The notes under the pieces are model-generated. The model was not told where the DNA came from. It did no database searches and saw only the letters and a program-made list of their open reading frames with translations. From positions 682,841-746,840 of the forward strand of contig NZ_KE384554.1 of assembly GCF_000426705.1 (NCBI RefSeq): a stretch of 64,000 nucleotides of DNA, given 5' to 3'. The position numbers were made by a program, and so were the translations under genes. This DNA is from Spirochaeta cellobiosiphila DSM 17781 (GTDB lineage Bacteria > Spirochaetota > Spirochaetia > DSM-17781). Positions within the stretch are counted from its first letter, which is position 1. The number at the start of each line of letters is the position of its first letter. Positions 43,631-52,842 of the stretch are shown here, one piece after another.

Positions 43631-44626
43631 TTAAAGACTATTATTCTTAACAAATTCTACTAATTCATCAGCATAGGTAAAGGCTAAACCAGTTACAGTA
43701 TCAGCAGCTCCATAATAGATGGCGATTCTACCTGTATCTCCATCAACAACAGAACCTACAGGGAAGAAAACATTCTGAACATCACCAACCTGTTCATAAG
43801 GCATGGTTGGAGCTAATAAATAAGGTCTCGTACGAGCTATGACTTTCCAAGGTTCATCAATGTCTGTCAGAGCCGCTCCCATGGAATAAACAAAGCCGTT
43901 ACAGGAGTTAAGGACACCATGATAGATAATTAACCAACCTTCTTTAGTTTCGATAGGAGTAGGTCCCCCACCAATCTTGGTACTCTGCCAACCAGAATCA
44001 GAACCTCTTGGAGCCATCACGTGCCTATGCTTACCCCAGTATGTTAAATCAGGACTATGGGAAAGGAAAATATCCCCAAAAGGAGTATGTCCTGAATCAG
44101 AAGGTCTGGATAACATAACATATTCCCCACCAATCTTCCTTGGGAAGAGGACCCCATTTCTATTAAAAGGCATCATAAGATTTTCACCCTGGTAAAAGGT
44201 TTCAAAGTCATCAGTGTAACCATAACCAAGTGAAGCACCGTGATAACCATTACACCAAATAATATGGAATCGCCCATCGATCTCTATCACTCTTGGATCA
44301 TATTTATACTCAGAGTCAGGCAAACCAGGTACAGCAGGAACAAAGGCAATAGGATCATCTTCAATCTTCCAATTGATACCATCCTTACTAAAACCTCTGT
44401 GAATATTCATTCTACGAGCTCTATCATCGACTCGAAAGACTCCTGCAAAGCCATCTTTGAAGGCCACTACTGCAGAGTTAAAAATACTATTGGAGTTTTT
44501 TGTTGCATCCCTTTTGATAACAGGGTTTTCTGAATATCTCCATACAGGTAATTCATATCCAGCAGGTCTGTCCTGCCAAGGGATATTAGGAAGTGATTTA
44601 GCATTGACTAGAATATTATCAGCCAT
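43631..44626 (-). CDS. GH130 beta-mannooligosaccharide phosphorylase
   Basis: A second GH130 enzyme (331 residues), of the shorter subgroup: 'NSNSIFNSAVVAFKDGFAGV', 'RVDDRARRMNIHRGFSKDGI', 'YKYDPRVIEIDGRFHIIWCN' with the catalytic Asp, 'GGGPTPIETKEGWLIIYHG'. Related enzymes phosphorolyse beta-1,4-mannooligosaccharides from the non-reducing end. The start is ATG 44626 (or 44629), with AAGGAG just upstream; an upstream reading lies inside the GH2 gene. Substrate length preference is not predictable; a mannosyl-chitobiose phosphorylase is the main alternative. Confidence 0.9.
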   Translation of the reverse strand: MADNILVNAKSLPNIPWQDRPAGYELPVWRYSENPVIKRDATKNSNSIFNSAVVAFKDGFAGVFRVDDRARRMNIHRGFSKDGINWKIEDDPIAFVPAVPGLPDSEYKYDPRVIEIDGRFHIIWCNGYHGASLGYGYTDDFETFYQGENLMMPFNRNGVLFPRKIGGEYVMLSRPSDSGHTPFGDIFLSHSPDLTYWGKHRHVMAPRGSDSGWQSTKIGGGPTPIETKEGWLIIYHGVLNSCNGFVYSMGAALTDIDEPWKVIARTRPYLLAPTMPYEQVGDVQNVFFPVGSVVDGDTGRIAIYYGAADTVTGLAFTYADELVEFVKNNSL

Positions 44627-44651
44627 CATTATCTCCTTATCATGTTTTATT

Positions 44652-47048
44652 TTATATTTGCCACTCATCAGGTGTCATAACTTGAAGTTTCTCCCTATCA
44701 ACAGGCTCTGGGAAACTTTCAAGGTTTATTGATATTTCACGTCTTGTCATGGGGAAGGCGTTACGATCCCATTTCAAATCCTGACTGGAATCAATCCAAA
44801 CTAAAGGAGTGAATTTGTCGGCGATTAAAGTCAAACTATTATCTTTAAGGGAACTAATTCTAACTTTGGCAGAGACAAAATTATATTCTTTTCTATCACA
44901 GAATAAGCTAAAGCCCTCCCATAACTGACCTTGCCTGGTTTGAAAATGGTAATCCATAAAGTCACGACTTATGTCCGTGCCCTTAGGCAAAGGAACTTCC
45001 CAGTTAATAACAGAATAGGCTGGACACATAGCTGATTTAGAATCCCCTTCTTTCACCTCAAAATCCTGATTCTTCAAAGTGTAATAGAAATCCCCCTGGA
45101 TTTCCCTATTCGTATCATTTACTAAATACAGGATAATCTTATCCTGTTCCCTGCGTGAGGTAATGACGACAGGAGCATAAGCTTCCTTGATTTGATAATG
45201 AAGCATCTTTCGTCTATGGTAATAATCAATGCTTGACCAGGAAGCACCGGGCCAGCAATCATTTAGCTGCCAATAAATAACCCCCATACAACGACCTCTA
45301 TGCTGTCTCAAATGAATAGCCGCTTCTGTTATGGCTTCTGCCTGTACCGCTTGAGAAGCATAAACCAAGGTCTTAAAATCAGACTTTGTATTACCAAAGG
45401 ATTCTCTTATATAATGGGCAATCTTCTGATTTCCCGCTTCATTCTTTTGATGATTCTTCATCACCTCTGATAATAGTTCCCGATCTGAAGGCTCAGTAAA
45501 ACTTTCAATTGTAGACCACACAGGAAAGGATTGCATGCCAAACTCTGACAAGAAGCGATGATACTTATCCCTGAAATAGGAAATAGGTTCTTCACCATGC
45601 CACACGCGCCAATCATGAACATCCCCATGATTGTGATCATTAGGCTTATCAAACCCTCCTCCACTGGAAGGACTGGAAGGCCAATAAAAGCGATGAGGAT
45701 CTTCTTCTTTCAAAACAGAAGGAATCATATTCTCAAAAAGCTCAAGATAATTATTTTTATTCTCCTGGGAAGCATCAAACCCCCAATCTACATGAGCCGT
45801 CTCCAACTCATTATTACCGCAATACAGGGCAATAGAAGGATGATTTCGCAAACGGCGGACAGTGTATTGGATTTCTTCTCTAACAGTCTCTTTAAAGTCT
45901 TCCCGAGTAGGATAGGTTGAGCAGGCGAACATAAAATCCTGCCAAACAACTAAACCGGTTTTGTCACAATAATCATAAAAGTAATCATCCAGATAATAGC
46001 CGCCACCCCATACTCGAATGAGATTAAAATTAGCCCATAGACATTCCTCTAATAAGGCTTCTGTTTTCTCCTTTGTGATTCTTGTAAGAAAATTATCTTC
46101 TGGAATATAGTTAGCTCCTTTCGCAAAAAAGGGAATCCCATTAACAGTCAAGGCAAAGGAACGACCCCACTCATCCTCTTCCTGAGTCACGGTCAATGTC
46201 CTTAAACCAATAATCTGAGTAACCTCTTGAGACTCTGATCCATCAGAATAGACTAATTGGAGCTGGTACAAAGGTTGTTCCCCCATCCCCCTTGGCCACC
46301 ATAATCGGGGGCTCTCAAGGACAAGCTCAGTTTTTGAAGAGGTACTGGTCCAGGTTTTAATTAGATTGGATTCGGGGTCCAGGAAGGACCATTCTAATTC
46401 AGAAGGAAGGGCTCCTTCAAACTGGGCCTCAAAACTTAAAGTAACACCATCCTTATTATGATCCTGATAAATCTTAATACCTTTATATAGACTATCTCTC
46501 CAACTTCTAATAGAGACAGACTTAAACAGGCCCGCATCGGGTAACTTAGGGCCCCAATCCCAACCCGACATATAATGAGCTTTCCTAATATGACCAAGAC
46601 CGCTAAGGGTATGTTCAGGATTCCATAAGAATTCTTTCTTCTGCTGTGCTTTCAAATACTCCTGAGCATTCTTAAAAAGGAACTTCAAGCGATTTAGACC
46701 TAATTGAGCCTGATCTAATATTGAAAAAGCATAAGGTCTAAACATATTGTTTGTGAAACCTAGCCATTGATCATTGAAATAGACCTCACATAGAGTATCT
46801 AAACCTTCACAATATAAATCCAGATGGCCTTGTTCCAGATCCTGAGACGTCAAAGTGATATCGACTTCATAAATAAAGTCTTGATCTAATGCCTCAAGGG
46901 CTGTCTTCTCATTTGTTCCCCAGAAAGGGTCCTTGATTCTATTGGATTTCAACAGGTGATCCAAGGCTGACCCGGGAACTGAGACTGAGATAGACTTATC
47001 ATCATGAGCCGTTGAAAATTTCCATGGACCAGTAATATTCTTTATCAT
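44652..47048 (-). CDS. GH2 beta-mannosidase
   Basis: A 798-residue GH2 enzyme: N-terminal jelly-roll ('SVSVPGSALDHLLKSNRIKD'), sugar-binding middle domains and a TIM barrel with the acid/base Glu in 'LYCGNNELETAHVDWGF' and nucleophile Glu in 'HRFLSEFGMQSFP'. 'FNLIRVWGGGYYLDDYFYDY' is typical of beta-mannosidases. There is no signal peptide, so it acts on imported mannosides. First gene of the mannoside operon, with AAGGAGGG just upstream of ATG 47048, divergent from an AraC regulator. Confidence 0.93.
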   Translation of the reverse strand: MIKNITGPWKFSTAHDDKSISVSVPGSALDHLLKSNRIKDPFWGTNEKTALEALDQDFIYEVDITLTSQDLEQGHLDLYCEGLDTLCEVYFNDQWLGFTNNMFRPYAFSILDQAQLGLNRLKFLFKNAQEYLKAQQKKEFLWNPEHTLSGLGHIRKAHYMSGWDWGPKLPDAGLFKSVSIRSWRDSLYKGIKIYQDHNKDGVTLSFEAQFEGALPSELEWSFLDPESNLIKTWTSTSSKTELVLESPRLWWPRGMGEQPLYQLQLVYSDGSESQEVTQIIGLRTLTVTQEEDEWGRSFALTVNGIPFFAKGANYIPEDNFLTRITKEKTEALLEECLWANFNLIRVWGGGYYLDDYFYDYCDKTGLVVWQDFMFACSTYPTREDFKETVREEIQYTVRRLRNHPSIALYCGNNELETAHVDWGFDASQENKNNYLELFENMIPSVLKEEDPHRFYWPSSPSSGGGFDKPNDHNHGDVHDWRVWHGEEPISYFRDKYHRFLSEFGMQSFPVWSTIESFTEPSDRELLSEVMKNHQKNEAGNQKIAHYIRESFGNTKSDFKTLVYASQAVQAEAITEAAIHLRQHRGRCMGVIYWQLNDCWPGASWSSIDYYHRRKMLHYQIKEAYAPVVITSRREQDKIILYLVNDTNREIQGDFYYTLKNQDFEVKEGDSKSAMCPAYSVINWEVPLPKGTDISRDFMDYHFQTRQGQLWEGFSLFCDRKEYNFVSAKVRISSLKDNSLTLIADKFTPLVWIDSSQDLKWDRNAFPMTRREISINLESFPEPVDREKLQVMTPDEWQI

Positions 47049-47113
47049 AGTCCCTCCTTTTTCTTTTCTATAATGACAATATCAATATGAGCTATAAAAC
47101 GGCACTCGTCTTG

Positions 47114-47125
47114 CACTATTGTGAT
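47114..47125. promoter_or_regulatory. Direct repeat 1 in the mannoside promoter region
   Basis: CACTATTGTGAT, repeated exactly at 47242-47253. It lies 66 bases before the GH2 start and is a candidate AraC-family half-site. Confidence 0.55.
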
Positions 47126-47241
47126 CTATTTGTTTCACATAGATGATATCTGGTATAGAGATTAGGTATTTATCGAGGGATATCAAGGTTTATTTGTTAA
47201 AAATAGAATAATAACTATTGCTGTGAAGAATAATTTAAATA

Positions 47242-47253
47242 CACTATTGTGAT
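47242..47253. promoter_or_regulatory. Direct repeat 2, next to the AraC-family start
   Basis: Exact second copy of CACTATTGTGAT ending one base before the regulator's ATG, where a ribosome binding site would be. A weaker version (ACTATTGCTGTGA) lies at about 47213-47225. This position suggests autoregulation. Confidence 0.55.
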
Positions 47254-48114
47254 ATGAACAGTCAGCAATCTATACCGTTACTGAAGGGTGAGTTTGATAA
47301 GATTTCAGAAACTTTCTTCAAGGAAGTTAAAATTCCTAATGATTATTATACACAGCTCCATCGCCATAGTTTTTTTGAAATCATGCTTATTAAAGAAGGA
47401 CAGATGCTCCATATTATTAATAACAAAGAACAGGTTGTTCTCCCGGGAACCTTGATACTTATCCGACCGAGAGATATCCATAGGATTCTGCCCTTTCATG
47501 GAAACAGCTGTACCCTATTCAATCTGGAAATATCCACAAAGGTAATGGAAGATCTCTTCAGCTATCTTGGACCGGGATTTGACCGTCAAACTATACTAGA
47601 CCCACCAATGCCACCAACCATCCATCTGTCAGCGACTCAGGAAGGCAATCTATCAGAACAAATTACCAAAATTCATTATCAACATCATTGGGACAAATTA
47701 CGTGCTAATTTGTATTTAAGGAATCTCATATTTGACTTAGTAGGATTACTATATTTACCTAAAACCTATGATTCGGATAAACCTATGTGGTTCAACGAAC
47801 TACTGGAACAAATGATAAAACCTGTTAATTTTAGGGGCGGGTTGAAGAAAATGATTAGTTTATCCGGCAAAAGCCGGGAACATCTTTCCCGAAGTATGAA
47901 AAAATACATAGGGAAGACTCCCAGTCAATTTATTAACAGTCAAAAACTAAATTATAGCGTTAATCTGCTCCGGTATACCGACAAATCGATTATCGATATT
48001 AGTTATGAGTCAGGATTTGAAAACCCTCACTACTTCTACCGATTGTTTAGTAAAGAAATCGGATTGAGTCCAGGGGCTTTTCGCAAATCATCACATGAAG
48101 AATTACTTCTTTGA
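47254..48114 (+). CDS. AraC-family regulator of the mannoside operon
   Basis: A 286-residue protein with an N-terminal cupin sensor ('LHRHSFFEIMLIKEGQMLHI', 'LPGTLILIRPRDIHRI') and a C-terminal two-helix-turn-helix AraC domain ('KSREHLSRSMKKYIGKTPSQ', 'SIIDISYESGFENPHYFYRL'). The layout is like ChbR, which controls chitobiose use. It is divergent from the GH2-GH130-epimerase-GH130 operon and is its likely activator or repressor, responding to a manno-oligosaccharide. No Shine-Dalgarno is visible; the CACTATTGTGAT repeat occupies that place. Confidence 0.88.
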   Translation: MNSQQSIPLLKGEFDKISETFFKEVKIPNDYYTQLHRHSFFEIMLIKEGQMLHIINNKEQVVLPGTLILIRPRDIHRILPFHGNSCTLFNLEISTKVMEDLFSYLGPGFDRQTILDPPMPPTIHLSATQEGNLSEQITKIHYQHHWDKLRANLYLRNLIFDLVGLLYLPKTYDSDKPMWFNELLEQMIKPVNFRGGLKKMISLSGKSREHLSRSMKKYIGKTPSQFINSQKLNYSVNLLRYTDKSIIDISYESGFENPHYFYRLFSKEIGLSPGAFRKSSHEELLL

Positions 48115-48540
48115 GGGAACTATAATAAGAGGACACTTAGCCTTATGGACAACAGCCTGGCTAACAGACCCAAGAAAGAGATTGTACAATCCCCCATGAC
48201 CATGGGACCCTAATATAATGTAATCAGCACCCCATTCTTCTGCTTTATTAAGAATGTGATCTGCAGGGTCACCCTCTGCCACTTCCTGACTTACATCAAT
48301 ACCGGATCTAGCCAGAGTAGACTCCAAGGCAGTAAGCTGTTTTTCATCAAATTCTGTATTAGGCTGAATATGATCAACGACAGCTGGTCCCGCACCGGGA
48401 TAACCAGCAGGTATAACAACAGGAACTTCTATGTGGAGGATCTTAACTTGAGCACCGAATTTCTTTGCCAGTTTCTCAGCCTCGTCAACTTGTCGTGTAG
48501 TCACATCAGAGAAATCTACAGGTAATAAAATCTTTTTCAT
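48103..48540 (-). CDS. Universal stress protein, UspA family
   Basis: A 145-residue single USP domain: 'KKILLPVDFSDVTTRQVDEA' and the ATP-binding 'GSHGHGGLYNLFLGSVSQAV' (G-x2-G-x9-G-S). A Pro/Gly-rich loop in the middle ('PAGYPGAGPAV') is longer than usual. USPs bind ATP and act in stress survival by unknown contacts. A strong GGAGG-type site lies upstream of ATG 48540. The 3' end overlaps the convergent AraC gene by 12 bases. Confidence 0.92.
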   Translation of the reverse strand: MKKILLPVDFSDVTTRQVDEAEKLAKKFGAQVKILHIEVPVVIPAGYPGAGPAVVDHIQPNTEFDEKQLTALESTLARSGIDVSQEVAEGDPADHILNKAEEWGADYIILGSHGHGGLYNLFLGSVSQAVVHKAKCPLIIVPSKK

Positions 48541-48703
48541 AAAACACCTCCGTAATAATGTTCTGATATAAATTTAATAAAAAAACAGTCAAAAATCAAA
48601 TTTGGACCCTGTCAGCTTGATTGTTAAGCAAGATTAAGGCTGTGCTAATTCATTGAAAAATGCTAATATACAGCCATCATAAACTCATCTGGAGGCTCAG
48701 ACT

Positions 48704-50473
48704 GTGGGTACAATCAAAATCTACATAAGGAACATACTCTTATCTATTTTTGCAGCTGTTGTAGTTACCATAGCAGGAACCTTTATCTTTACTTTAACTC
48801 CCATCCAATGGCCGATAATGTTTATCTTTACGGCAATACCAGGAATAGTATTCCTATTACTCAACCGGGGAAGTAAGGTAACGGTATTGGAAGAACACCT
48901 GCGAGAGCTTAATGAAGGTGAGATCAACCTACATAACTTATTAAGCACATGGACAGACGATGGTAACCGTAATCTACGGAACCATCTGCAACGGTATTTT
49001 TTAAGACTTCACGAATTATTACTGGAAGCCAACACCTTGGCTGGTAACAATAAAACACTAGGGAATTCCCTGGTCAAACGCTATGACAAGTCTTTGGAAC
49101 GTATGCAGGAAATCGGGGGACACCTTGAAGAAGTTGGTACGAATGTGGATTCATTAACCAAGGACATCCATATGTCCAATGATGCGGTTACTTATATATT
49201 AAACGCTATCAGAGATCTATCAGGCTTAGTGGAAAACCAGTCCTCAGCGGTTCAGGTTAGTTCTTCAGCTGTAGAGGAAATGAATGCCAGTATTCAAAAC
49301 GTAGCGCGCATTACTAAAGAACGAACCATAGACATGGATGACCTAAAGAAAAAATCAGCAGAAGGCAATCAAGTTATTGATAGAACCGTTAGAGAGATAA
49401 AAGAAGTCTCCCAGCAGACCGGTACTATCATGGAATTATTGGGAATGATTAATGACGTAGCGAGCAGAACAAACCTTTTAGCCATTAACGCCTCCATTGA
49501 AGCGGCTCATGCAGGGGAAAAGGGTAAAGGTTTTGCTGTCGTTGCCAGTGAAATAGGCAAGTTAGCCTCAACAACAGCAAATAACGCGAGAAATATAACA
49601 GATTCCCTGACGGAAATCACCAACAGAATGGCACAGGTTCAAGATTTTAGTACAGCTAGTGGAAGGATATTTGCCGAGGTTAATGAAGAAGTTCATGATG
49701 CTAGTCAATCCTTCCAGGAAATCAGTTCCAGCATGGAAGAATTAGCCATTGGACAACATGAAATCCTCAAGTCTGTTCAGATACTGTCAGATACAAGCCA
49801 TGATGTTCATGAAAGCTCTATTAAAATCAAAGAACAGACAAAACTCATTAACGAATCTATGGCTTCGGTGGATAAATCCAGCCAACAGACAGAAACATCC
49901 ATTAAAGAAATCACCACTCGTATGGAAAACCTTAATGAGGTGGGAATGCAGATAATGACCTTAATCCATCAAAACCGCATCAACATGGAAACCCTGAGTA
50001 AGAGTATTGAACAAATGGATACTGGTATCCAGGAAAACAGCATAAGTGAAGCCCAGATAGGAATAAAATGGTCACAAGGATTTAGTGTTGGTGTGGAAGA
50101 AATGGATAATCAACATAAGAAGCTTATTAAAGCTTTGGATGATTATCTGATAGCCATGGTGTCAGGAAAAGGGACAGATAGTATCAAGCCTTTATTGGAC
50201 AAGCTGGCTCAATACGTCATTGAACATTTCAGTGATGAAGAAAAGATGATGGAAAGGATACAATATCCAGACCTTGAAAACCATAGAGTCATTCATAATA
50301 AGTTCATAGACAAGCTAAAAGTTCTATCAAAAGAACTAGAAGAAAAAGGCCCTACTCCTTTACTGGCAACCAGAGTGCAAGACGAAGTAGCTAACTGGCT
50401 TATTAAACATATTGCTAATTCTGATAAACTCTACGGCAAGCATTACAATAGTATCTACGGTGGCAAAAAATAA
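48704..50473 (+). CDS. Methyl-accepting chemotaxis protein with hemerythrin domain
   Basis: A 589-residue receptor: two close N-terminal helices (~5-50) without a periplasmic sensor, a long coiled coil, and the MCP hairpin tip '[20 protein letters not shown]'. Residues ~455-585 are a bacteriohemerythrin: '[13 protein letters not shown]', '[15 protein letters not shown]', 'HRVIHNKF' and '[11 protein letters not shown]' supply the His/Glu/Asp di-iron ligands. The receptor therefore probably senses cytoplasmic oxygen for aerotaxis (compare DcrH of Desulfovibrio). GTG start 48704 with GGAGG eight bases upstream. Methylation-site pentapeptide motif EExxS/T-like segments are present on the coil. 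Confidence 0.93.
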   Translation: MGTIKIYIRNILLSIFAAVVVTIAGTFIFTLTPIQWPIMFIFTAIPGIVFLLLNRGSKVTVLEEHLRELNEGEINLHNLLSTWTDDGNRNLRNHLQRYFLRLHELLLEANTLAGNNKTLGNSLVKRYDKSLERMQEIGGHLEEVGTNVDSLTKDIHMSNDAVTYILNAIRDLSGLVENQSSAVQVSSSAVEEMNASIQNVARITKERTIDMDDLKKKSAEGNQVIDRTVREIKEVSQQTGTIMELLGMINDVASRTNLLAINASIEAAHAGEKGKGFAVVASEIGKLASTTANNARNITDSLTEITNRMAQVQDFSTASGRIFAEVNEEVHDASQSFQEISSSMEELAIGQHEILKSVQILSDTSHDVHESSIKIKEQTKLINESMASVDKSSQQTETSIKEITTRMENLNEVGMQIMTLIHQNRINMETLSKSIEQMDTGIQENSISEAQIGIKWSQGFSVGVEEMDNQHKKLIKALDDYLIAMVSGKGTDSIKPLLDKLAQYVIEHFSDEEKMMERIQYPDLENHRVIHNKFIDKLKVLSKELEEKGPTPLLATRVQDEVANWLIKHIANSDKLYGKHYNSIYGGKK

Positions 50474-50671
50474 AAAATGAGTCCCTAAGGTAAAGGAGAT
50501 AAACCGAAGGGGCTCATAAGCTTGGAGGGTGAATTGTTTTCCAATTCAAATACATCCTTTAAACAAAGAGAACACTCAGAGTGTTACAAAAAAAGTATGT
50601 TTTTAGGAAAATACTCTTGATATTCCTTTATTTGATATCATAATGTTAACAAGTTACATCAGGAGTTTTCT

Positions 50672-51130
50672 ATGATTACTAAAGAGTTTACCAACTTTAT
50701 TGATACCCTAAAAGAAGGTAAACCAGACAATATTTTTCTATTATTGGATTCTGCTTTTTCCCGACTCTCTATCTCAAAATCCTATACTGGTGATATTCCT
50801 CTCCGGACAGGAGAGCTTAAGATGGCCTATGGTGATGTGAGAGCTTTCCTCGATCATCTTCCTTTAGAATTTAGGGGTGAAGACTTTTTTTTCTTCTATC
50901 CCAAACCCGTCTTTATTACCGGGATGGGACTATATGGTGAAGAATTCATTAATGAGCTTCGTCAGTATGAAGCCAAAGAAGGGCGAGAACCATCCACTAT
51001 TATTTTATTTGGATCCCCCCGTATAGAAAAAACGGAAAGATTATCAGCTCATATAGACTGGCATATAGATATTAGAAAAACAACAGCTATACACCAGCTG
51101 ATTTATTTACTTAATCACCTTGACGCCTAG
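50672..51130 (+). CDS. Hypothetical protein (152 aa)
   Basis: Not recognised. It is a soluble alpha/beta protein with no signal peptide. A segment 'EDFFFFYPKPVFITGMGLYG' and the ending 'AHIDWHIDIRKTTAIHQLIY' may be structural strands and helices, but no motif stands out. ATG 50672 has AGGAG six bases upstream, so it is a real gene. The last 20 bases overlap the convergent aroG gene. The 198-base gap before it contains three small hairpins but no clear terminator. Confidence 0.75.
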   Translation: MITKEFTNFIDTLKEGKPDNIFLLLDSAFSRLSISKSYTGDIPLRTGELKMAYGDVRAFLDHLPLEFRGEDFFFFYPKPVFITGMGLYGEEFINELRQYEAKEGREPSTIILFGSPRIEKTERLSAHIDWHIDIRKTTAIHQLIYLLNHLDA

Positions 51131-52175
51131 CTTTAACTGCTTTTGCCAAACGATCAAATAGGGGTAGTGTGTCATCCCAGCTCAAGCAGGCATCTGTTAT
51201 GCTCTTGCCATATTCCATTAAGTTCTTATCGGGATTAATACTTTGTTTCCCCCCCTTGAGATGACTCTCAATCATAAGACCAATAATGTTTTTCTCTCCC
51301 CTGCCAACAAGATCTGATAGATAATCCACTACCATAGGTTGTTTTGTATGGTCCTTACAGGAATTACCATGGGAACAATCAACCATTAAACTGCCTTCTA
51401 AACCGGAAGCTTCCAGAGCCTTTACGGCCTCGGAGATGTCTTTTTCATAATAATTAGGACCATCCACACCACCTCTTAAGATAAGGTGACAATGGGGATT
51501 CCCCTTTGTAGAGACAATGGCAGCCAAAGAATGTTTGGTTACTGACAAAAAGCTATGGGAAGCCCGTGCCGCATGAATAGCATCAATGGCTATATTATAA
51601 TTACCATTGGTTCCATTCTTAAAACCTATGGGAGCACTGAGTCCGGAAGCCAATTCTCTGTGAACCTGACTTTCTGTTGTCCGTGCCCCTATGGCACCCC
51701 AGGATATAGTATCTGCAATGAACTGGGGACTGATAGTATCCAGAAACTCAACCGCCACAGGAAGACCCATTTCAGTTAAGGTTACTAATAGCTTCCGAGC
51801 CATACGAAGACCTTTATTAATCTGAAAACTACCATCTAAATCAGGATCATTAATGAGCCCTTTCCAACCACCTCTGGTTCGAGGCTTCTCAAAATAAACT
51901 CTCATGATAATCTCAAGTTCACCGGAATATTTCTGTCTGGCCTCTTTTAAAAGTCTGCCATAGTCCAGAGCCGCATCCACATCATGAATAGAACAGGGTC
52001 CGACAACAACTAAAAGACGATCATCATTCTTTTTGAGTATCTTTGCTATCTTGATTCTTGTGTCTACCACTAGACGGCGATCTTCTTCTGATAAGGGAAT
52101 ATCTTCCATCAGAATAGCCGGTGGTATCAAAGGTCTTAATTCCTTTATGCGTACATCATCTGTTGTATAAGGCAT
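51111..52175 (-). CDS. aroG: 3-deoxy-7-phosphoheptulonate (DAHP) synthase, AroG type
   Basis: Condenses phosphoenolpyruvate and erythrose-4-phosphate, first step of the shikimate pathway. Class I type: 'LLVVVGPCSIHDVDAALDYG', 'RVYFEKPRTRGGWKGLINDP', 'WGAIGARTTESQVHRELASG', 'VDCSHGNSCKDHTKQ', 'GLMIESHLKGGKQSI'. Length 354 matches E. coli AroG/F/H; which aromatic amino acid inhibits it cannot be read off. Three bases after the phosphatase gene, so co-transcribed. Confidence 0.94.
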   Translation of the reverse strand: MPYTTDDVRIKELRPLIPPAILMEDIPLSEEDRRLVVDTRIKIAKILKKNDDRLLVVVGPCSIHDVDAALDYGRLLKEARQKYSGELEIIMRVYFEKPRTRGGWKGLINDPDLDGSFQINKGLRMARKLLVTLTEMGLPVAVEFLDTISPQFIADTISWGAIGARTTESQVHRELASGLSAPIGFKNGTNGNYNIAIDAIHAARASHSFLSVTKHSLAAIVSTKGNPHCHLILRGGVDGPNYYEKDISEAVKALEASGLEGSLMVDCSHGNSCKDHTKQPMVVDYLSDLVGRGEKNIIGLMIESHLKGGKQSINPDKNLMEYGKSITDACLSWDDTLPLFDRLAKAVKARRQGD

Positions 52176-52178
52176 GGA

Positions 52179-52754
52179 TTATTCTCCTTTTTTTGTCATT
52201 TTCCGGATTTCCCCTGTATGGAGATGATCCAGAGATCTATGAGTCCATGGTTCCACATCTTCAAAAAAGGTTTGCAGTATCTGCAAGGCATCCCCATGGG
52301 AAATGAGAAGGATTTTCTCTCCCTGATAATCTTTTTCTAATTGATGAATCAGCGCTTCTGTACGCTGACGTACAGACTGGGGACTCTCAACATTTTTCCA
52401 GGTATTATCATTATGTAAGCTTTCATCTTTTTCCCAAATCTCTGCATAATGAGTATCTGGCCCCCCATCAAAGTCTCCAAAGAATCGTTCCCTTAAGGCT
52501 TCTGTTAAGATAGGGGCATTGGATTCTAACAATCGTGATGCTTCCCAGGCTGTTTCCTGAGTTCGTAAGAAATCACTGCTATATATAATAGTCTGAGAAT
52601 CTAATTCCCTTGAGGATAAAGCCTGACGAACCACACCCCGTCCCTGGGGAGTGAGGCCATACTTTTTTGTACCCACTTCAGGATCAGAAATGATTAGACC
52701 TTCAATGTTAGCTTCGCTCAAGCCATGTCTCATGAGATAATATGTATTATTCAT
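52179..52754 (-). CDS. Histidine-phosphatase (phosphoglycerate mutase-like) protein
   Basis: A 191-residue PGAM-family phosphatase: 'YLMRHGLSEANIEG' with the phospho-His, 'YSSDFLRTQETAWEA', 'LRERFFGDFDG' and the second His in 'ILLISHGDALQI'. The substrate is unknown. It is the first gene of a two-gene unit with aroG. Divergent from the THUMP methyltransferase gene. Confidence 0.9.
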   Translation of the reverse strand: MNNTYYLMRHGLSEANIEGLIISDPEVGTKKYGLTPQGRGVVRQALSSRELDSQTIIYSSDFLRTQETAWEASRLLESNAPILTEALRERFFGDFDGGPDTHYAEIWEKDESLHNDNTWKNVESPQSVRQRTEALIHQLEKDYQGEKILLISHGDALQILQTFFEDVEPWTHRSLDHLHTGEIRKMTKKGE

Positions 52755-52842
52755 TATATCCTTCCTAATGTCCGAGGGAAGTCCCGTCGACCTAAGTTAT
52801 TCTATAGGTTATACTAAGGCCTGACAAGCAAAAGGAAGGAAG

